A DNA stretch of 64,000 bases from Microbacterium galbinum (GTDB lineage Bacteria; Actinomycetota; Actinomycetes; Actinomycetales; Microbacteriaceae): positions 3,377,630-3,441,629 of the forward strand of contig NZ_CP078077.1 of NCBI RefSeq assembly GCF_023101185.1. The letters are read 5' to 3'. Position numbers and translations under genes: made by a program. Positions 17,272 through 27,034 of the stretch are shown piece by piece (positions within the stretch are counted from its first letter, which is position 1; every line of letters begins with the position of its first letter). The notes under the pieces are model-generated. The model was not told the DNA's origin, did not search any database, and saw only the letters and a program-made list of their open reading frames with translations.

Positions 17272-18495
17272 ATGCCGGTGAGCGACGGGAATCGACCTCC
17301 GAACGGGCTTGCCCCCCTGAACGGCCACCACCATCTCCCGTTCCGGTTCTCCGGCGGAACCGAGGCGGTCGTCCGTCGCCGCCGCTCCGCACCGAAGGCC
17401 CTCGTCTTCGGAATCGTCGGAGCAGCCCTCGCCGTCGGGGCGTTCACGACGGTTCACATCGGCGCCAATCTCCGGTTCGATGATGCGGCCGATTCGTACC
17501 AGGCGATCCGCACCGACACGATCTCTGCGCGCACGGCGCTCGACTCGGGTGTCGACGGGCTGACCGCGACCACCACCTCCGCCGATCAGCTGCTCGCTGC
17601 CGACACCGGCGTGTTGATGGACGGCATCCCGCTCGACGATCTCACCACGGCGATCGCTGACGCGAAGGACGAGACCGCGACCGCCCAGGAGCTGACGGCG
17701 CAGGACCCGCCGCGACTCGGCGAGAAGCCGGGGTGGTTCTGGGAGCTGTTCGGCACCGCGGATCTTCTCGATGCGCAGGCCGACGACGCCGACGCGCTCC
17801 GGACCGACCTCGACGCGCAGCTCCCCGTGGTGGAGCAGGCCGACGCCGCGATGGTCGACGCCGCCAGCACGATCGTCACCGGTGCCGCCGCCGCCGTTCC
17901 CGCTTTCGAAGCCGCGCACCTCTCCGCGAAGAACCTCGACATCATCTCGATGCGCACGGCCGCCGAGGACATCGCTCCGCTCACGACGCTCGACGAGGAT
18001 GCCGTGGCTCGCTTCACCGCTCTCCAGGCGTCCGCCGCCCAGGTCGTCGTCTCTCAGGATGCGGAGATGGCGGAGAAGGCCGGCCCGCTGCTCGGCGCCC
18101 GGCTCGAGATCGAGGCGTTCGCTCGTTCGCTCGCCCCGGGCGTGCTGCTCGAGTTCGACTGGGCCCCGATCGTGAACGGCGCGGGCGACAACGGGAGCAT
18201 GGGCGGCTACACGACCTGGTGGTGGGACGAGCCCGACCGCTCCGTGATCCTGCTGTCGAACTCGGTCGCCGAGCAGTGGCCTGCCGATCGGAGCAAGGCG
18301 CTCGTCGCGCATGAGGTCGGCCACGCGATCAGCGTGAAGTGCGAGGACATGTACGACTCCTCCACCCAGGACAGCATCGAGAAGTGGGCGACCGCCTGGG
18401 CGATCAGCATGGGATTCTCCGATGATGCGAACGGCGTCTGGGCCTACGGCTACCCGCCGGAGAGCTACATCGCCGCGGCCGCCGGTTGCCGCTGA
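17272..18495 (+). CDS. Membrane-anchored protein with HEVGH metallopeptidase-like motif
   Basis: A 407-aa protein with a short basic cytoplasmic N-terminus (RRRRSAPK), one transmembrane helix at about 43-63 and a large extracytoplasmic region. The middle (about 75-290) is Ala/Asp/Thr-rich and predicted helical. Near the C-terminus ALVAHEVGHAIS (HEVGH at 347-351) matches the HExxH zinc-binding motif, and Trp/Tyr-rich sequence around YTTWWWDEPDRSVI precedes it. The final region has three cysteine-free helices and a C-terminal Cys. I do not recognise the family; a lone extracytoplasmic metallopeptidase is plausible but unproven. ATG at 17272; a GTG 6 nt later is an alternative. Confidence 0.75.
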   Translation: MPVSDGNRPPNGLAPLNGHHHLPFRFSGGTEAVVRRRRSAPKALVFGIVGAALAVGAFTTVHIGANLRFDDAADSYQAIRTDTISARTALDSGVDGLTATTTSADQLLAADTGVLMDGIPLDDLTTAIADAKDETATAQELTAQDPPRLGEKPGWFWELFGTADLLDAQADDADALRTDLDAQLPVVEQADAAMVDAASTIVTGAAAAVPAFEAAHLSAKNLDIISMRTAAEDIAPLTTLDEDAVARFTALQASAAQVVVSQDAEMAEKAGPLLGARLEIEAFARSLAPGVLLEFDWAPIVNGAGDNGSMGGYTTWWWDEPDRSVILLSNSVAEQWPADRSKALVAHEVGHAISVKCEDMYDSSTQDSIEKWATAWAISMGFSDDANGVWAYGYPPESYIAAAAGCR

Positions 18496-18519
18496 CGCTG
18501 CGGCGCGGGGCGAGAGACG

Positions 18520-18554
18520 ACGAAGCCCCCGCGATTCGATCGCGGGGGCTTCGT
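18520..18554. terminator. Bidirectional terminator between convergent genes
   Basis: 15-bp perfect stem (18520-18534 with 18540-18554) and 5-nt loop between the HEVGH protein gene (+) and rbpA (-). Confidence 0.85.
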
Positions 18555-18571
18555 GATGTCTGTCTGCGGAA

Positions 18572-18925
18572 CTACTGCCCGCGACGCTCGCGCAGCTGAG
18601 TGAGCGCATCGTCGAGGAGCTGGACGGCCTCCTCGTCGGTGCGACGCTCCTTCACGTAGGCGAGGTGCGTCTTGTACGGCTCCGTCTTCGCCAGCGCAGG
18701 CGGGTTCTCACGATCGCGCCCGGCCGGCAGACCGGACTGCGGGTGATCGATCGTGTCGGGAATCTCCTCTTCGGGCAGGCCTGCCGCAAAGTAGCGAACC
18801 GTCTCGTTGCCGAGGCCGTCCCAGTACGAGACCGCGATGCGGTCGGCGTGGTAACCGTGGTCCTGCTCGCCCATGGGGCCGGAGCCGACGCGGGTGCCAC
18901 GAATGGCGTTGCCACCGGTAGCCAT
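18572..18925 (-). CDS. rbpA: RNA polymerase-binding protein RbpA
   Basis: A 117-aa actinobacteria-specific transcription factor that binds RNA polymerase and the principal sigma factor to stabilise the open complex. Visible parts are the N-terminal tail MATGGNAIRGTRVGSGPMGE, the core domain YWDGLGNETVRYFAAG, the basic linker and the C-terminal sigma-interacting helix ERRTDEEAVQLLDDALTQLRERR. The length is normal. The ATG shares one base with the secG stop (TGATG), so the two are co-transcribed and coupled. Confidence 0.97.
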   Translation of the reverse strand: MATGGNAIRGTRVGSGPMGEQDHGYHADRIAVSYWDGLGNETVRYFAAGLPEEEIPDTIDHPQSGLPAGRDRENPPALAKTEPYKTHLAYVKERRTDEEAVQLLDDALTQLRERRGQ

Positions 18926-19173
18926 CAGATCACCTCGAACTTCGTGATGAGTCCCAGCGCGACGATCGCCACGAACCAGGCCAATGCCAGAACGACCGTG
19001 AAGCGGTTCAGGTTGCGCTCGGCGAGACCGGACGAGCCGACCGCCGAGGACATCCCTCCACCGAACATGTCGGAGAGGCCGCCACCGCGACCCTTGTGAA
19101 GAAGGATGAGAAGGGTCAGCAGAACGCTGGTGATGCCCAGCACGACCTGCAGGACGAACTCGAGAATTGCCAC
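18925..19173 (-). CDS. secG: Protein translocase subunit SecG
   Basis: An 82-aa subunit of the SecYEG channel with two transmembrane helices (about 4-24 and 58-78) separated by the GGGLSDMFGGGM cytoplasmic loop typical of SecG. The start is GTG (19171-19173) with GAAAGG upstream. It follows tpiA, but a terminator and a TATACT -10 lie between, so secG-rbpA can be made independently of the glycolytic operon. Confidence 0.97.
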   Translation of the reverse strand: MAILEFVLQVVLGITSVLLTLLILLHKGRGGGLSDMFGGGMSSAVGSSGLAERNLNRFTVVLALAWFVAIVALGLITKFEVI

Positions 19174-19218
19174 GAGGAAGAGCCTTTCGCTGGGGCAGGA
19201 GTGCCCCCGTAACGGTCA

Positions 19219-19224
19219 AGTATA
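19219..19224 (-). promoter_or_regulatory. -10 box of the secG-rbpA promoter
   Basis: TATACT on the minus strand, immediately after the tpiA terminator; the leader would be about 40 nt. Confidence 0.5.
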
Positions 19225-19226
19225 CG

Positions 19227-19254
19227 GTGCAGCGGGGCCGAAGCCCCGCTGCAC
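19227..19254 (-). terminator. Terminator of gap-pgk-tpiA
   Basis: 12-bp perfect stem (19227-19238 with 19243-19254) with a CGAA loop, directly abutting the tpiA stop codon. Confidence 0.85.
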
Positions 19255-20046
19255 TCACACTCCGACGTGCTTCTCGAAGCGGATGATCGCAGCGAACTCG
19301 TCCACGACGAGGCTCGCGCCGCCGACCAGTGCACCATCGACGTCGGGCTCGCGCATGAAGCTCGCGATGTTCGCGGACTTCACCGAACCGCCGTAGAGGA
19401 TGCGCGTGCGGGCGGCCGCATCGTCGCCGAGGACCTTCGCGATGACACCGCGCAGCGCGGCGCAGACATCCTGCGCCTGCTGCGGCGTCGCGGCCTGTCC
19501 GGAGCCGATGGCCCAGACGGGCTCATATGCGACGACGATGTCGGCGGATGCCGGCACGTTCTGCAACGCGACCTCGAGCTGACCGGCCGGAACGGCGCTG
19601 GCCCCGAACTTCTCGAGGTCCTCCGCGGTCTCGCCGACGCAGATCACCGGCACGAGACCGTGCTTGAGCGTCGCCTGCACCTTCGCCGCGACGACCTCGT
19701 CGGTCTCAGCGTGGTACTCACGACGCTCCGAGTGGCCGAGGATGACGTACTTCGCATCCAGCTTGGCAAGGAACGCACCGGAGATCTCACCGGTGTACGC
19801 ACCCGAGTCGTGCGCCGAGACGTCCTGCGCGCCCAGGGCGAACGGGATCTTGTCGGCGTCGATCAGCGTCTGCACGCTGCGGATGTCGGTGAAGGGCGGG
19901 AAGACCGCCACCTCCACGGAGCCATCCTCGTGCTTGGCGTCCTTCAGCGTCCAGTGCAGCTTCTGCACGAACGCGACCGCCTGCAGGTGGTCGAGGTTCA
20001 TCTTCCAGTTTCCCGCGATCAGCGGGGTACGGGCGTTCAGGCCCAT
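19255..20046 (-). CDS. tpiA: Triosephosphate isomerase
   Basis: TIM-barrel enzyme of 263 aa interconverting dihydroxyacetone phosphate and glyceraldehyde-3-phosphate. Catalytic Lys in GNWKMN, His in ILGHSERR and the base Glu in [12 protein letters not shown] are present, as is the phosphate-binding ILYGGSVK. The ATG lies inside the end of pgk (10-bp overlap), showing a tight operon gap-pgk-tpiA. Confidence 0.98.
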   Translation of the reverse strand: MGLNARTPLIAGNWKMNLDHLQAVAFVQKLHWTLKDAKHEDGSVEVAVFPPFTDIRSVQTLIDADKIPFALGAQDVSAHDSGAYTGEISGAFLAKLDAKYVILGHSERREYHAETDEVVAAKVQATLKHGLVPVICVGETAEDLEKFGASAVPAGQLEVALQNVPASADIVVAYEPVWAIGSGQAATPQQAQDVCAALRGVIAKVLGDDAAARTRILYGGSVKSANIASFMREPDVDGALVGGASLVVDEFAAIIRFEKHVGV

Positions 20047-21251
20047 CCGAGCACCTCCAGGCCGGGTAGTTTCTTTCCCTCGAGGAACTCGAGGCTGGCG
20101 CCGCCGCCGGTCGAGATGTGGCCGAAGCGGTCATCGGCGAATCCGAGCTGCCGCACGGCCGCGGCGGAGTCTCCCCCACCGACCACGCTGAGCCCGTCCA
20201 CCTCGGTCAACGCCTGCGCGACGGTCTTCGTACCGTTCGCGAAAGCGGGGAACTCGAACACGCCCATCGGGCCGTTCCAGAACACCGTCTTCGATCCACG
20301 GATGACCTCCGCGAACCGTGCGGCGGTCTCGGGACCGATGTCGAGGCCGATGCCCGACGAACCGAACGCCGTCGACTCGATCGCATCGGCGGCCGTGATC
20401 TCGTGCGCCGCGTCTGCGGAGAACGAGGCAGCCACCACCACGTCGGTCGGGAGCACGAGCTCCACGCCGCGCTTCTCGGCCTCGGCGATGTAGCCGCGCA
20501 CGGTGTCGAGCTGATCTTCTTCCAGAAGACTCGAGGCCACGTCGTGGCCCTGCGCCTTGAGGAAGGTGAACAGCATGCCGCCACCGACGAGGATCCGATC
20601 GACGCGCGGCAGCAGGTGCGAGATGACGCCCAGCTTGTCGCTGACCTTCGACCCGCCGAGCACGACCGCGTACGGGCGCTCGGGGTTTTCCGTGAGGCGA
20701 TCGAGCACGTCGAGCTCGGTCGCGATCAGCAGACCGGCGGCCGAGGGCAGGATCTCTGCGAGGTCGTAGACGCTCGCCTGCTTGCGGTGCACGACACCGA
20801 AGCCGTCGGAGACGAGGACGTCGCCCAGCTCCGCCAGCTCGGCCGCGAACGCAGCACGGGTCGCGTCGTCCTTCGAGGTCTCCCCCGGGTTGAAACGCAA
20901 GTTCTCGATCACGACGACGTCGCCGTTCTCGAGCGACTCCACGGCATCCTTCGCGGACTCGCCGACCGTGTCACGCGCGAAGGCGACCGGCTTGCCGAGC
21001 AGCTCGGACAGTCGCTGAGCGACCGGCTCGAGGCTGTACTGGGGGTCGGGCGCGCCGTCGGGGCGTCCGAGGTGCGAGCACACGACGACGCGGGCGCCGG
21101 CGTTGATGAGGGCGTTGAGGGTCGGCAACGAGGCGCGTACACGGCCATCGTCCGTTATGACCCCGTCCCGCAGGGGGACGTTCAGGTCACAACGGACGAT
21201 GACGCGCTTGCCCTCGAGCGAACCCAGTGAGTCCAGGGTGCGCAGAGTCAT
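20037..21251 (-). CDS. pgk: Phosphoglycerate kinase
   Basis: Glycolytic kinase of 404 aa making ATP from 1,3-bisphosphoglycerate. The N-terminal [11 protein letters not shown] motif, [17 protein letters not shown], the hinge [14 protein letters not shown] and the C-terminal nucleotide loop GGGDSAAAV are intact. The phosphoglycerate-loop region reads [13 protein letters not shown], with the actinobacterial VHRKQ variant. ATG at 21251; gap lies 10 nt upstream and tpiA overlaps its end. Confidence 0.98.
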   Translation of the reverse strand: MTLRTLDSLGSLEGKRVIVRCDLNVPLRDGVITDDGRVRASLPTLNALINAGARVVVCSHLGRPDGAPDPQYSLEPVAQRLSELLGKPVAFARDTVGESAKDAVESLENGDVVVIENLRFNPGETSKDDATRAAFAAELAELGDVLVSDGFGVVHRKQASVYDLAEILPSAAGLLIATELDVLDRLTENPERPYAVVLGGSKVSDKLGVISHLLPRVDRILVGGGMLFTFLKAQGHDVASSLLEEDQLDTVRGYIAEAEKRGVELVLPTDVVVAASFSADAAHEITAADAIESTAFGSSGIGLDIGPETAARFAEVIRGSKTVFWNGPMGVFEFPAFANGTKTVAQALTEVDGLSVVGGGDSAAAVRQLGFADDRFGHISTGGGASLEFLEGKKLPGLEVLGWA

Positions 21252-21261
21252 GGGGCGATGC

Positions 21262-22266
<1,005 letters not shown>

Positions 22267-22326
22267 TCAGGTCTCCTGATTTCTCGTGCGCTTGCGCGCG
22301 GTTTCTACTAGAGAAGCGTGGACAAC

Positions 22327-22361
22327 GGCGTCCCGACGGGCGAATCGTCCGTCGGGACGCC
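22327..22361 (-). terminator. Terminator of sodA
   Basis: 13-bp stem (22327-22339 with 22349-22361) with a 9-nt loop, 8 nt after the sodA stop. Confidence 0.75.
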
Positions 22362-22369
22362 CGTCTTGT

Positions 22370-22996
22370 TTACGACAGTACCAGCAGGCCAGCGGTCTTC
22401 TCGCGGGCCACCTCGAAGCGCTGGGCGACGTTCTCCCAGTTGGCGATGTTCCACGCGGCCTTGACGTAGTCGGCCTTCACGTTGAGGTAGTCGAGGTAGA
22501 AGGCGTGCTCCCACATGTCGAGCTGGAACAGCGGCACGGTGCCCTGCGCGGTGTTCGCCTGCTGGTCGAACAGCTGCTGGATGATCAGGCGGGCGCCGAT
22601 CGGGTCCCAGCTCAGCACGGCCCAGCCGGAACCCTGGATGCCGGTGGCCGCCGCCGTGAAGTGAGCCTGGAACTTCTCGAACGAACCGAAGTACTCGTCG
22701 ATCGCAGCCTTCAGCTCGCCCTCGGGCTGGCCGCCACCGTTCGGCGAGAGGTTGGTCCAGAAGATCGAGTGGTTGACGTGCCCACCGAGGTTGAACGCGA
22801 GGTCCTTCTCGAGCTTGTTGACGTTCGCGAGGTTTCCGCTGTCGCGCGCCTCGGCGAGCTGCTCGAGCGCGGTGTTCGCGCCGGTCACGTACGCCTGGTG
22901 GTGCTTGTCATGGTGCAGCTCCATGATCTTTCCACTGATGTGCGGCTCGAGAGCTGCGAAGTCGTAGGGGAGGTCGGGGAGCGTGTAGGTCGCCAT
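22370..22996 (-). CDS. sodA: Superoxide dismutase (Mn/Fe type)
   Basis: A 208-aa cytoplasmic superoxide dismutase. Metal ligands are the His in LHHDKHHQAYV, the His in GHVNHSIFW, and the Asp and His in DMWEHAFYLDY. The GGGQPEGEL and GSGWAVLSWDP motifs do not let me choose Mn over Fe with certainty, although the sequence looks closer to the Mn/cambialistic group. The start at 22996 (MATYTLPDLPYD) is the conserved one. Monocistronic, with its own terminator. Confidence 0.97.
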   Translation of the reverse strand: MATYTLPDLPYDFAALEPHISGKIMELHHDKHHQAYVTGANTALEQLAEARDSGNLANVNKLEKDLAFNLGGHVNHSIFWTNLSPNGGGQPEGELKAAIDEYFGSFEKFQAHFTAAATGIQGSGWAVLSWDPIGARLIIQQLFDQQANTAQGTVPLFQLDMWEHAFYLDYLNVKADYVKAAWNIANWENVAQRFEVAREKTAGLLVLS

Positions 22997-23080
22997 ATCG
23001 CTTTCATCCAATCCGCGCCGCGCCGCGGCGCTTGCCGATCCTCCGCGCCGCCGAGATGCGGCGAGGAGCGGACGTAACTC

Positions 23081-23086
23081 ATCCTA
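23081..23086 (-). promoter_or_regulatory. -10 box candidate for sodA
   Basis: TAGGAT on the minus strand about 85 nt before the sodA ATG; no clear -35 or operator recognised. Confidence 0.3.
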
Positions 23087-23131
23087 CTGACGCCAACGCC
23101 CGACGGCATCGGATCCTTCCGCTGAATGACG

Positions 23132-23165
23132 AAGAGAGCCGACCCTTGACAGGGTCGGCTCTCTT
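23132..23165 (-). terminator. Terminator of whiA
   Basis: Near-perfect 14-15 bp stem (23132-23146 with 23151-23165) and 4-nt loop, 16 nt after the whiA stop, ending in CTCTTGTG. Confidence 0.85.
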
Positions 23166-23181
23166 GTGTGCGAGGAACGGG

Positions 23182-24159
23182 TCAGACGTCGAGCCCGGCG
23201 GGCACCGCCGCCTCGGTCCCGGGGATCCCGTCCTGCTGCGCCTTCTTGTCGGCCATCGCCAGAAGACGACGGATGCGACCGGCGACGGCATCCTTCGTCA
23301 GCGGCGGATCGGCATGGTGTCCGAGTTCGTCGAGACTCGCATCGCGGTGTGCGAGACGCAGCTCCCCCGCCACGCGGAGATGGTCGGGGACCTCGTCGGC
23401 GAGGATCTGGAGCGCGCGCTCGACGCGCGCGCAGGCGGCGACGGCGGCCTGCGCCGAACGACGCAGGTTCGCGTCGTCGAAGTTGACGAGACGGTTGACG
23501 CCGGCGCGCACCTCGCGACGCTGGCGCAGTTCCTCCCAGGCCACGGCGGTGCGGTGGGCGCCCATCTCGCTGAGGATGGCACGGATCGCCTCACCCTCGC
23601 GCACGACCACGCGCGGCATCCCGCGGACTTCACGGGCCTTCGCGGCGACGCCCAGACGATGCGCGGCACCGACGAGCGCCATCGCGGCCTCCGACGACGG
23701 GCAGACGACTTCGAGCATGGCGGAGCGGCCGGGTTCACTGAGCGAGCCGGCGGCGAGGAACGCCCCGCGCCAGAGACCGGCGAGCTCCGAGCGCGAACCG
23801 GTCGTCAGGCGGTTCGGGAGTCCGCGCACCGGACGACGACGCTGATCCAGGAGACCGGTCTGACGGGCGAGGGTCTCCCCCGAGTCGATGACGCGCACGG
23901 CCCAACGGGCGCCTTCATTGGCGGTGCTGGACTGCACCTGGGCGATCTCGGGACGAACACCGTAGATCTCGGCGAGATCCCGGGCCACGCGACGCGCGAG
24001 GGTCTCGGCATCCACTTCCGCTTCGACGGCCACCCGGCCGGCGATCGAGTGCAGGCCGCCGGCGAACCGCAGGATGGCGGTCACCTCCGCGACTCGCACC
24101 GTCGGGGGTGCATTTCGGATGCTGACCAGCTCGGCCTTGACGTCGGTGGTGAGTGCCAC
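23182..24159 (-). CDS. whiA: Sporulation/division regulator WhiA
   Basis: DNA-binding protein of 325 aa with an N-terminal domain related to LAGLIDADG homing endonucleases ([31 protein letters not shown] ... [14 protein letters not shown]) and a C-terminal helix-turn-helix (about 230-300: [52 protein letters not shown]). In non-sporulating actinobacteria it is linked to cell division and envelope control. GTG at 24159 has AAGGAG 5 nt upstream. It follows rapZ after a 67-bp gap with a TAAGCT -10. Confidence 0.96.
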   Translation of the reverse strand: MALTTDVKAELVSIRNAPPTVRVAEVTAILRFAGGLHSIAGRVAVEAEVDAETLARRVARDLAEIYGVRPEIAQVQSSTANEGARWAVRVIDSGETLARQTGLLDQRRRPVRGLPNRLTTGSRSELAGLWRGAFLAAGSLSEPGRSAMLEVVCPSSEAAMALVGAAHRLGVAAKAREVRGMPRVVVREGEAIRAILSEMGAHRTAVAWEELRQRREVRAGVNRLVNFDDANLRRSAQAAVAACARVERALQILADEVPDHLRVAGELRLAHRDASLDELGHHADPPLTKDAVAGRIRRLLAMADKKAQQDGIPGTEAAVPAGLDV

Positions 24160-24204
24160 GGGGCTCCTTCTACGTTCACGCGTCGGGTCGCGACGCAAAC
24201 GTCC

Positions 24205-24210
24205 AGCTTA
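24205..24210 (-). promoter_or_regulatory. -10 box candidate for whiA
   Basis: TAAGCT on the minus strand about 45 nt before the whiA GTG, in the 67-bp rapZ-whiA gap. Confidence 0.35.
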
Positions 24211-24226
24211 CCGGCTGGGCGCTCCC

Positions 24227-25099
24227 CTACTCGCGCCCGAGGTCGCGATGACGGACGTTGACGGCCACCCCGGGGATCGCCGCGAGACGCCGAGCGAGCT
24301 CCTCCGACATGGCGACGGAGCGGTGCTTGCCTCCGGTGCATCCGATCGCGATGGTGGAGTGGCTCTTGTTCTCGCGCTGATACCCCTCGAGCACCGGAGT
24401 GAGAGCCGCAGCGTAGGCCTCGAGGAACTCCCCCGCCCCCTCGCGAGACAGCACGTACTCGCGCACGGGCTCGTCCTGCCCGGTGAGACCGCGCAACTCC
24501 TCGTTCCAGAACGGGTTCGGCAGGAATCGCATATCGGCCACGAGATCGACGTCGGTCGGCAGGCCGTACTTGAACCCGAAGCTGAGCAGCGTCACGCGAT
24601 GACGAGCCTGCCCCTCTTCGGAGAACAGCTCGGAGACCTGTGTCGCCAACTGGTGGATGTTCAGTGTCGAGGTATCGATCACCATGTCGGCGGACTCGTG
24701 GATCGGCGCGAGTCGGGCGCGTTCGCGCCGGATGCCGTCGAGGAGCGTGCCGTCGTTCTGGAGCGGGTGCGGCCGGCGGACGGCTTCGAAGCGCCGGACG
24801 AGCACGTCATCGGACGCTTCGAGGAACAGCACCCGCACGGAGCCGCGCGAGCGGAGCAGGCGCGCGACCTCCGGGAAGTCGTCGAAGAGGCTGCGTCCGC
24901 GAACGTCGACGACGGCTGCGACCTTGGGCAGGGCATCCCCGCCCATGTCGGTGAGGTCGATCAGCGGTCGGAGGATCTGCGGCGGGAGATTGTCGACGAC
25001 ATACCAGCCGAGGTCTTCGAGGGCGTTCGCCACCGTCGTCCGGCCTGCACCGGACATACCTGTGACGATGAGGAACTCGCCCTTCTCGGACTCGGTCAT
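24227..25099 (-). CDS. rapZ: RNase adapter-like nucleotide-binding protein RapZ
   Basis: P-loop NTPase of 290 aa of the RapZ/YvcJ family. Walker A is GMSGAGRT (14-21), with Arg in place of the usual Lys, a substitution I believe is common in actinobacterial members. Other family motifs are WYVVDNLPP, VVDVRGRSLF, FGFKYGLP, and the C-terminal GCTGGKHRSVAMSEEL that binds phospho-sugar or RNA in characterised homologues. E. coli RapZ senses glucosamine-6-phosphate; the actinobacterial role is less clear. It lies between uvrC and whiA. Confidence 0.95.
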   Translation of the reverse strand: MTESEKGEFLIVTGMSGAGRTTVANALEDLGWYVVDNLPPQILRPLIDLTDMGGDALPKVAAVVDVRGRSLFDDFPEVARLLRSRGSVRVLFLEASDDVLVRRFEAVRRPHPLQNDGTLLDGIRRERARLAPIHESADMVIDTSTLNIHQLATQVSELFSEEGQARHRVTLLSFGFKYGLPTDVDLVADMRFLPNPFWNEELRGLTGQDEPVREYVLSREGAGEFLEAYAAALTPVLEGYQRENKSHSTIAIGCTGGKHRSVAMSEELARRLAAIPGVAVNVRHRDLGRE

Positions 25100-25132
25100 C
25101 TCTCGCTCATCCCTTTCGCCTGGGACACCAGC

Positions 25133-27034
25133 CTATCGAGTGGCGAGGTGCGTGTGGATGTTCTGCGCCAGCACCGGTCCGATGCCCTGCACCTCCTCGA
25201 TCTGTCCCGGCTCGGCCGCCCGCAGGGCCGTCACGGATCCGAAGTGCTTGAGCAGCACCTTGATGCGAGCGGCGCCGAGCCCCGGGACCTCGGCGAGCAC
25301 CGTGGTGATGTCGTTGCGGCGCTTCTTTCGCTGATGGACGATCGCGAACCGATGCGCCTCGTCGCGCAGGCGCTGGAGCAGGTAGAGCGCCTCGCTCGTG
25401 CGCGGGAGGATCACGGGGAAATCCTCGCCGGGAAGCCAGACCTCCTCGAGGCGCTTCGCGATGCCGCACACGCTGATCTCCGGGTGCCCCGCGTCGCGCA
25501 GGGCACGCGCGGCCGCTTCGACCTGCGGCTTGCCGCCGTCGACGAGGAGCAACTGCGGCCGATAGGCGAAGCGAGGCTTCTTGCGACCGGGCTCGCCCTC
25601 GACCTCTCCCTCGACGCCGTCGAGCAGCGGGTCGCTCACGACGACCGGGTCCGGGCGGTCGAGATACGCCAGCCGACGGCGCAGGACCTGGTACATCGAG
25701 TCGGTGTCATCCGTGGTCTCGGCGATGCCGAAGGAGCGGTACTGGTCCTTGCGCGGGAGGCCGTCTTCGAAGACCACCATCGAGGCTACGACGTTCGTCC
25801 CGCCCAGATGCGAGATGTCGAAGCACTCGATGCGCAGCGGAGCCTCGTCCATGCCGAGAGCTTCCTGCAGGTCGGTGAGCGCCTGCGTTCGGGCGACGTA
25901 GTCGCTGGTGCGCCGCGTCTTGTAGCGGATGAGGGCTTGCTGCGCGTTCAGCGTGGCGGTGCGCATGAGATCCGCTCGCTGGCCACGCTGGGCGACGGCG
26001 ATCTCGACCTTCTTGCCGCGACGCTCGCGGAGCCACTCCTCCATCTCGGGAGCGTCGTCCGGCAGCGAGGGCACCAGGATCCGCCGTGGCACGTCGGCGG
26101 CATCGCCGTAGGCACGCTGGAGCACCTGATCGACCAACTCGGCACCCGAGATGTCGATCTCCTTCTCGATCGTCATCGCCCGGACGCCGCGCACACGACC
26201 CCCACGGATCACGAAGTGCTGAACCGCCGCGGCGAGCTCGTCCTCGGCGATACCGAAGAGGTCGGCGTCCTCATCGGATGCCAGCACGAGGGCGCTCTTC
26301 CCGAGCACCGCCTCGATCGCGGAGAGCTTGTCGCGGTACTTGGCCGCCGCTTCGTAGTCCATGGCCGCGGAGGCATCGAGCATCCGCTTGCGGAGGTCGC
26401 GAGTGAATCGCTCGTCGCCTCCGGCCATGAACGCCACGAAGTCGTTCACCATCGCGCGGTGCTCCTCGATGGTCACCGTCATCGAGCACGGCCCGCCGCA
26501 CTTGCCGATCTGCCCGGGGAAACAGGGGCGTCCCGTCTGCATGGCGCGCTTGTAACTCGCGTCGCTGCAGGTGCGGATCGGAAACGCCTTGATCATCAGG
26601 TCGATCGTCTCGTGCACCGCCCAGACCTTCGGATACGGGCCGAAGTACCGCGCCCCCGGAATCTTGCGATTTCGGGTGACGAGCACGCGCGGCGCCTCGT
26701 CGCCGAGGGTCACCGCCATGAACGGGTAGGACTTGTCGTCCTTATAGCGGACGTTGAACGGCGGATCGAACTCCTTGATCCACATGTACTCGAGCTGCAG
26801 TGAGTCCACATCGGTCGAGACGACGGTCCATTCGACCGAGGAGGCGGTCGTGACCATGCGCCGTGTGCGCTCATGGAGCGTGCGCAACGGCGCGAAGTAG
26901 TTCGAGAGCCGCTGGCGGAGGTTCTTCGCCTTCCCGACGTAGAGCACCCGCCCATCGGCGTCACGAAAACGGTACACACCGGGATCGGTCGGGATCTCTC
27001 CCGGCCGCGGCTTGTACGGAAGCACGTCGGCCAT
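25133..27034 (-). CDS. uvrC: UvrABC system protein C
   Basis: Nucleotide-excision-repair endonuclease of 633 aa. The N-terminal GIY-YIG nuclease ([25 protein letters not shown], about 19-45) makes the 3' incision; next come the Cys-rich GKCGGPC region, the UVR UvrB-binding helix (about 205-240), the RNase H-like 5' nuclease ([23 protein letters not shown]) and C-terminal helix-hairpin-helices ([21 protein letters not shown]). The ATG shares a base with the uvrA stop (TGATG), so uvrC is coupled to uvrA and falls under its promoter. Confidence 0.97.
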   Translation of the reverse strand: MADVLPYKPRPGEIPTDPGVYRFRDADGRVLYVGKAKNLRQRLSNYFAPLRTLHERTRRMVTTASSVEWTVVSTDVDSLQLEYMWIKEFDPPFNVRYKDDKSYPFMAVTLGDEAPRVLVTRNRKIPGARYFGPYPKVWAVHETIDLMIKAFPIRTCSDASYKRAMQTGRPCFPGQIGKCGGPCSMTVTIEEHRAMVNDFVAFMAGGDERFTRDLRKRMLDASAAMDYEAAAKYRDKLSAIEAVLGKSALVLASDEDADLFGIAEDELAAAVQHFVIRGGRVRGVRAMTIEKEIDISGAELVDQVLQRAYGDAADVPRRILVPSLPDDAPEMEEWLRERRGKKVEIAVAQRGQRADLMRTATLNAQQALIRYKTRRTSDYVARTQALTDLQEALGMDEAPLRIECFDISHLGGTNVVASMVVFEDGLPRKDQYRSFGIAETTDDTDSMYQVLRRRLAYLDRPDPVVVSDPLLDGVEGEVEGEPGRKKPRFAYRPQLLLVDGGKPQVEAAARALRDAGHPEISVCGIAKRLEEVWLPGEDFPVILPRTSEALYLLQRLRDEAHRFAIVHQRKKRRNDITTVLAEVPGLGAARIKVLLKHFGSVTALRAAEPGQIEEVQGIGPVLAQNIHTHLATR

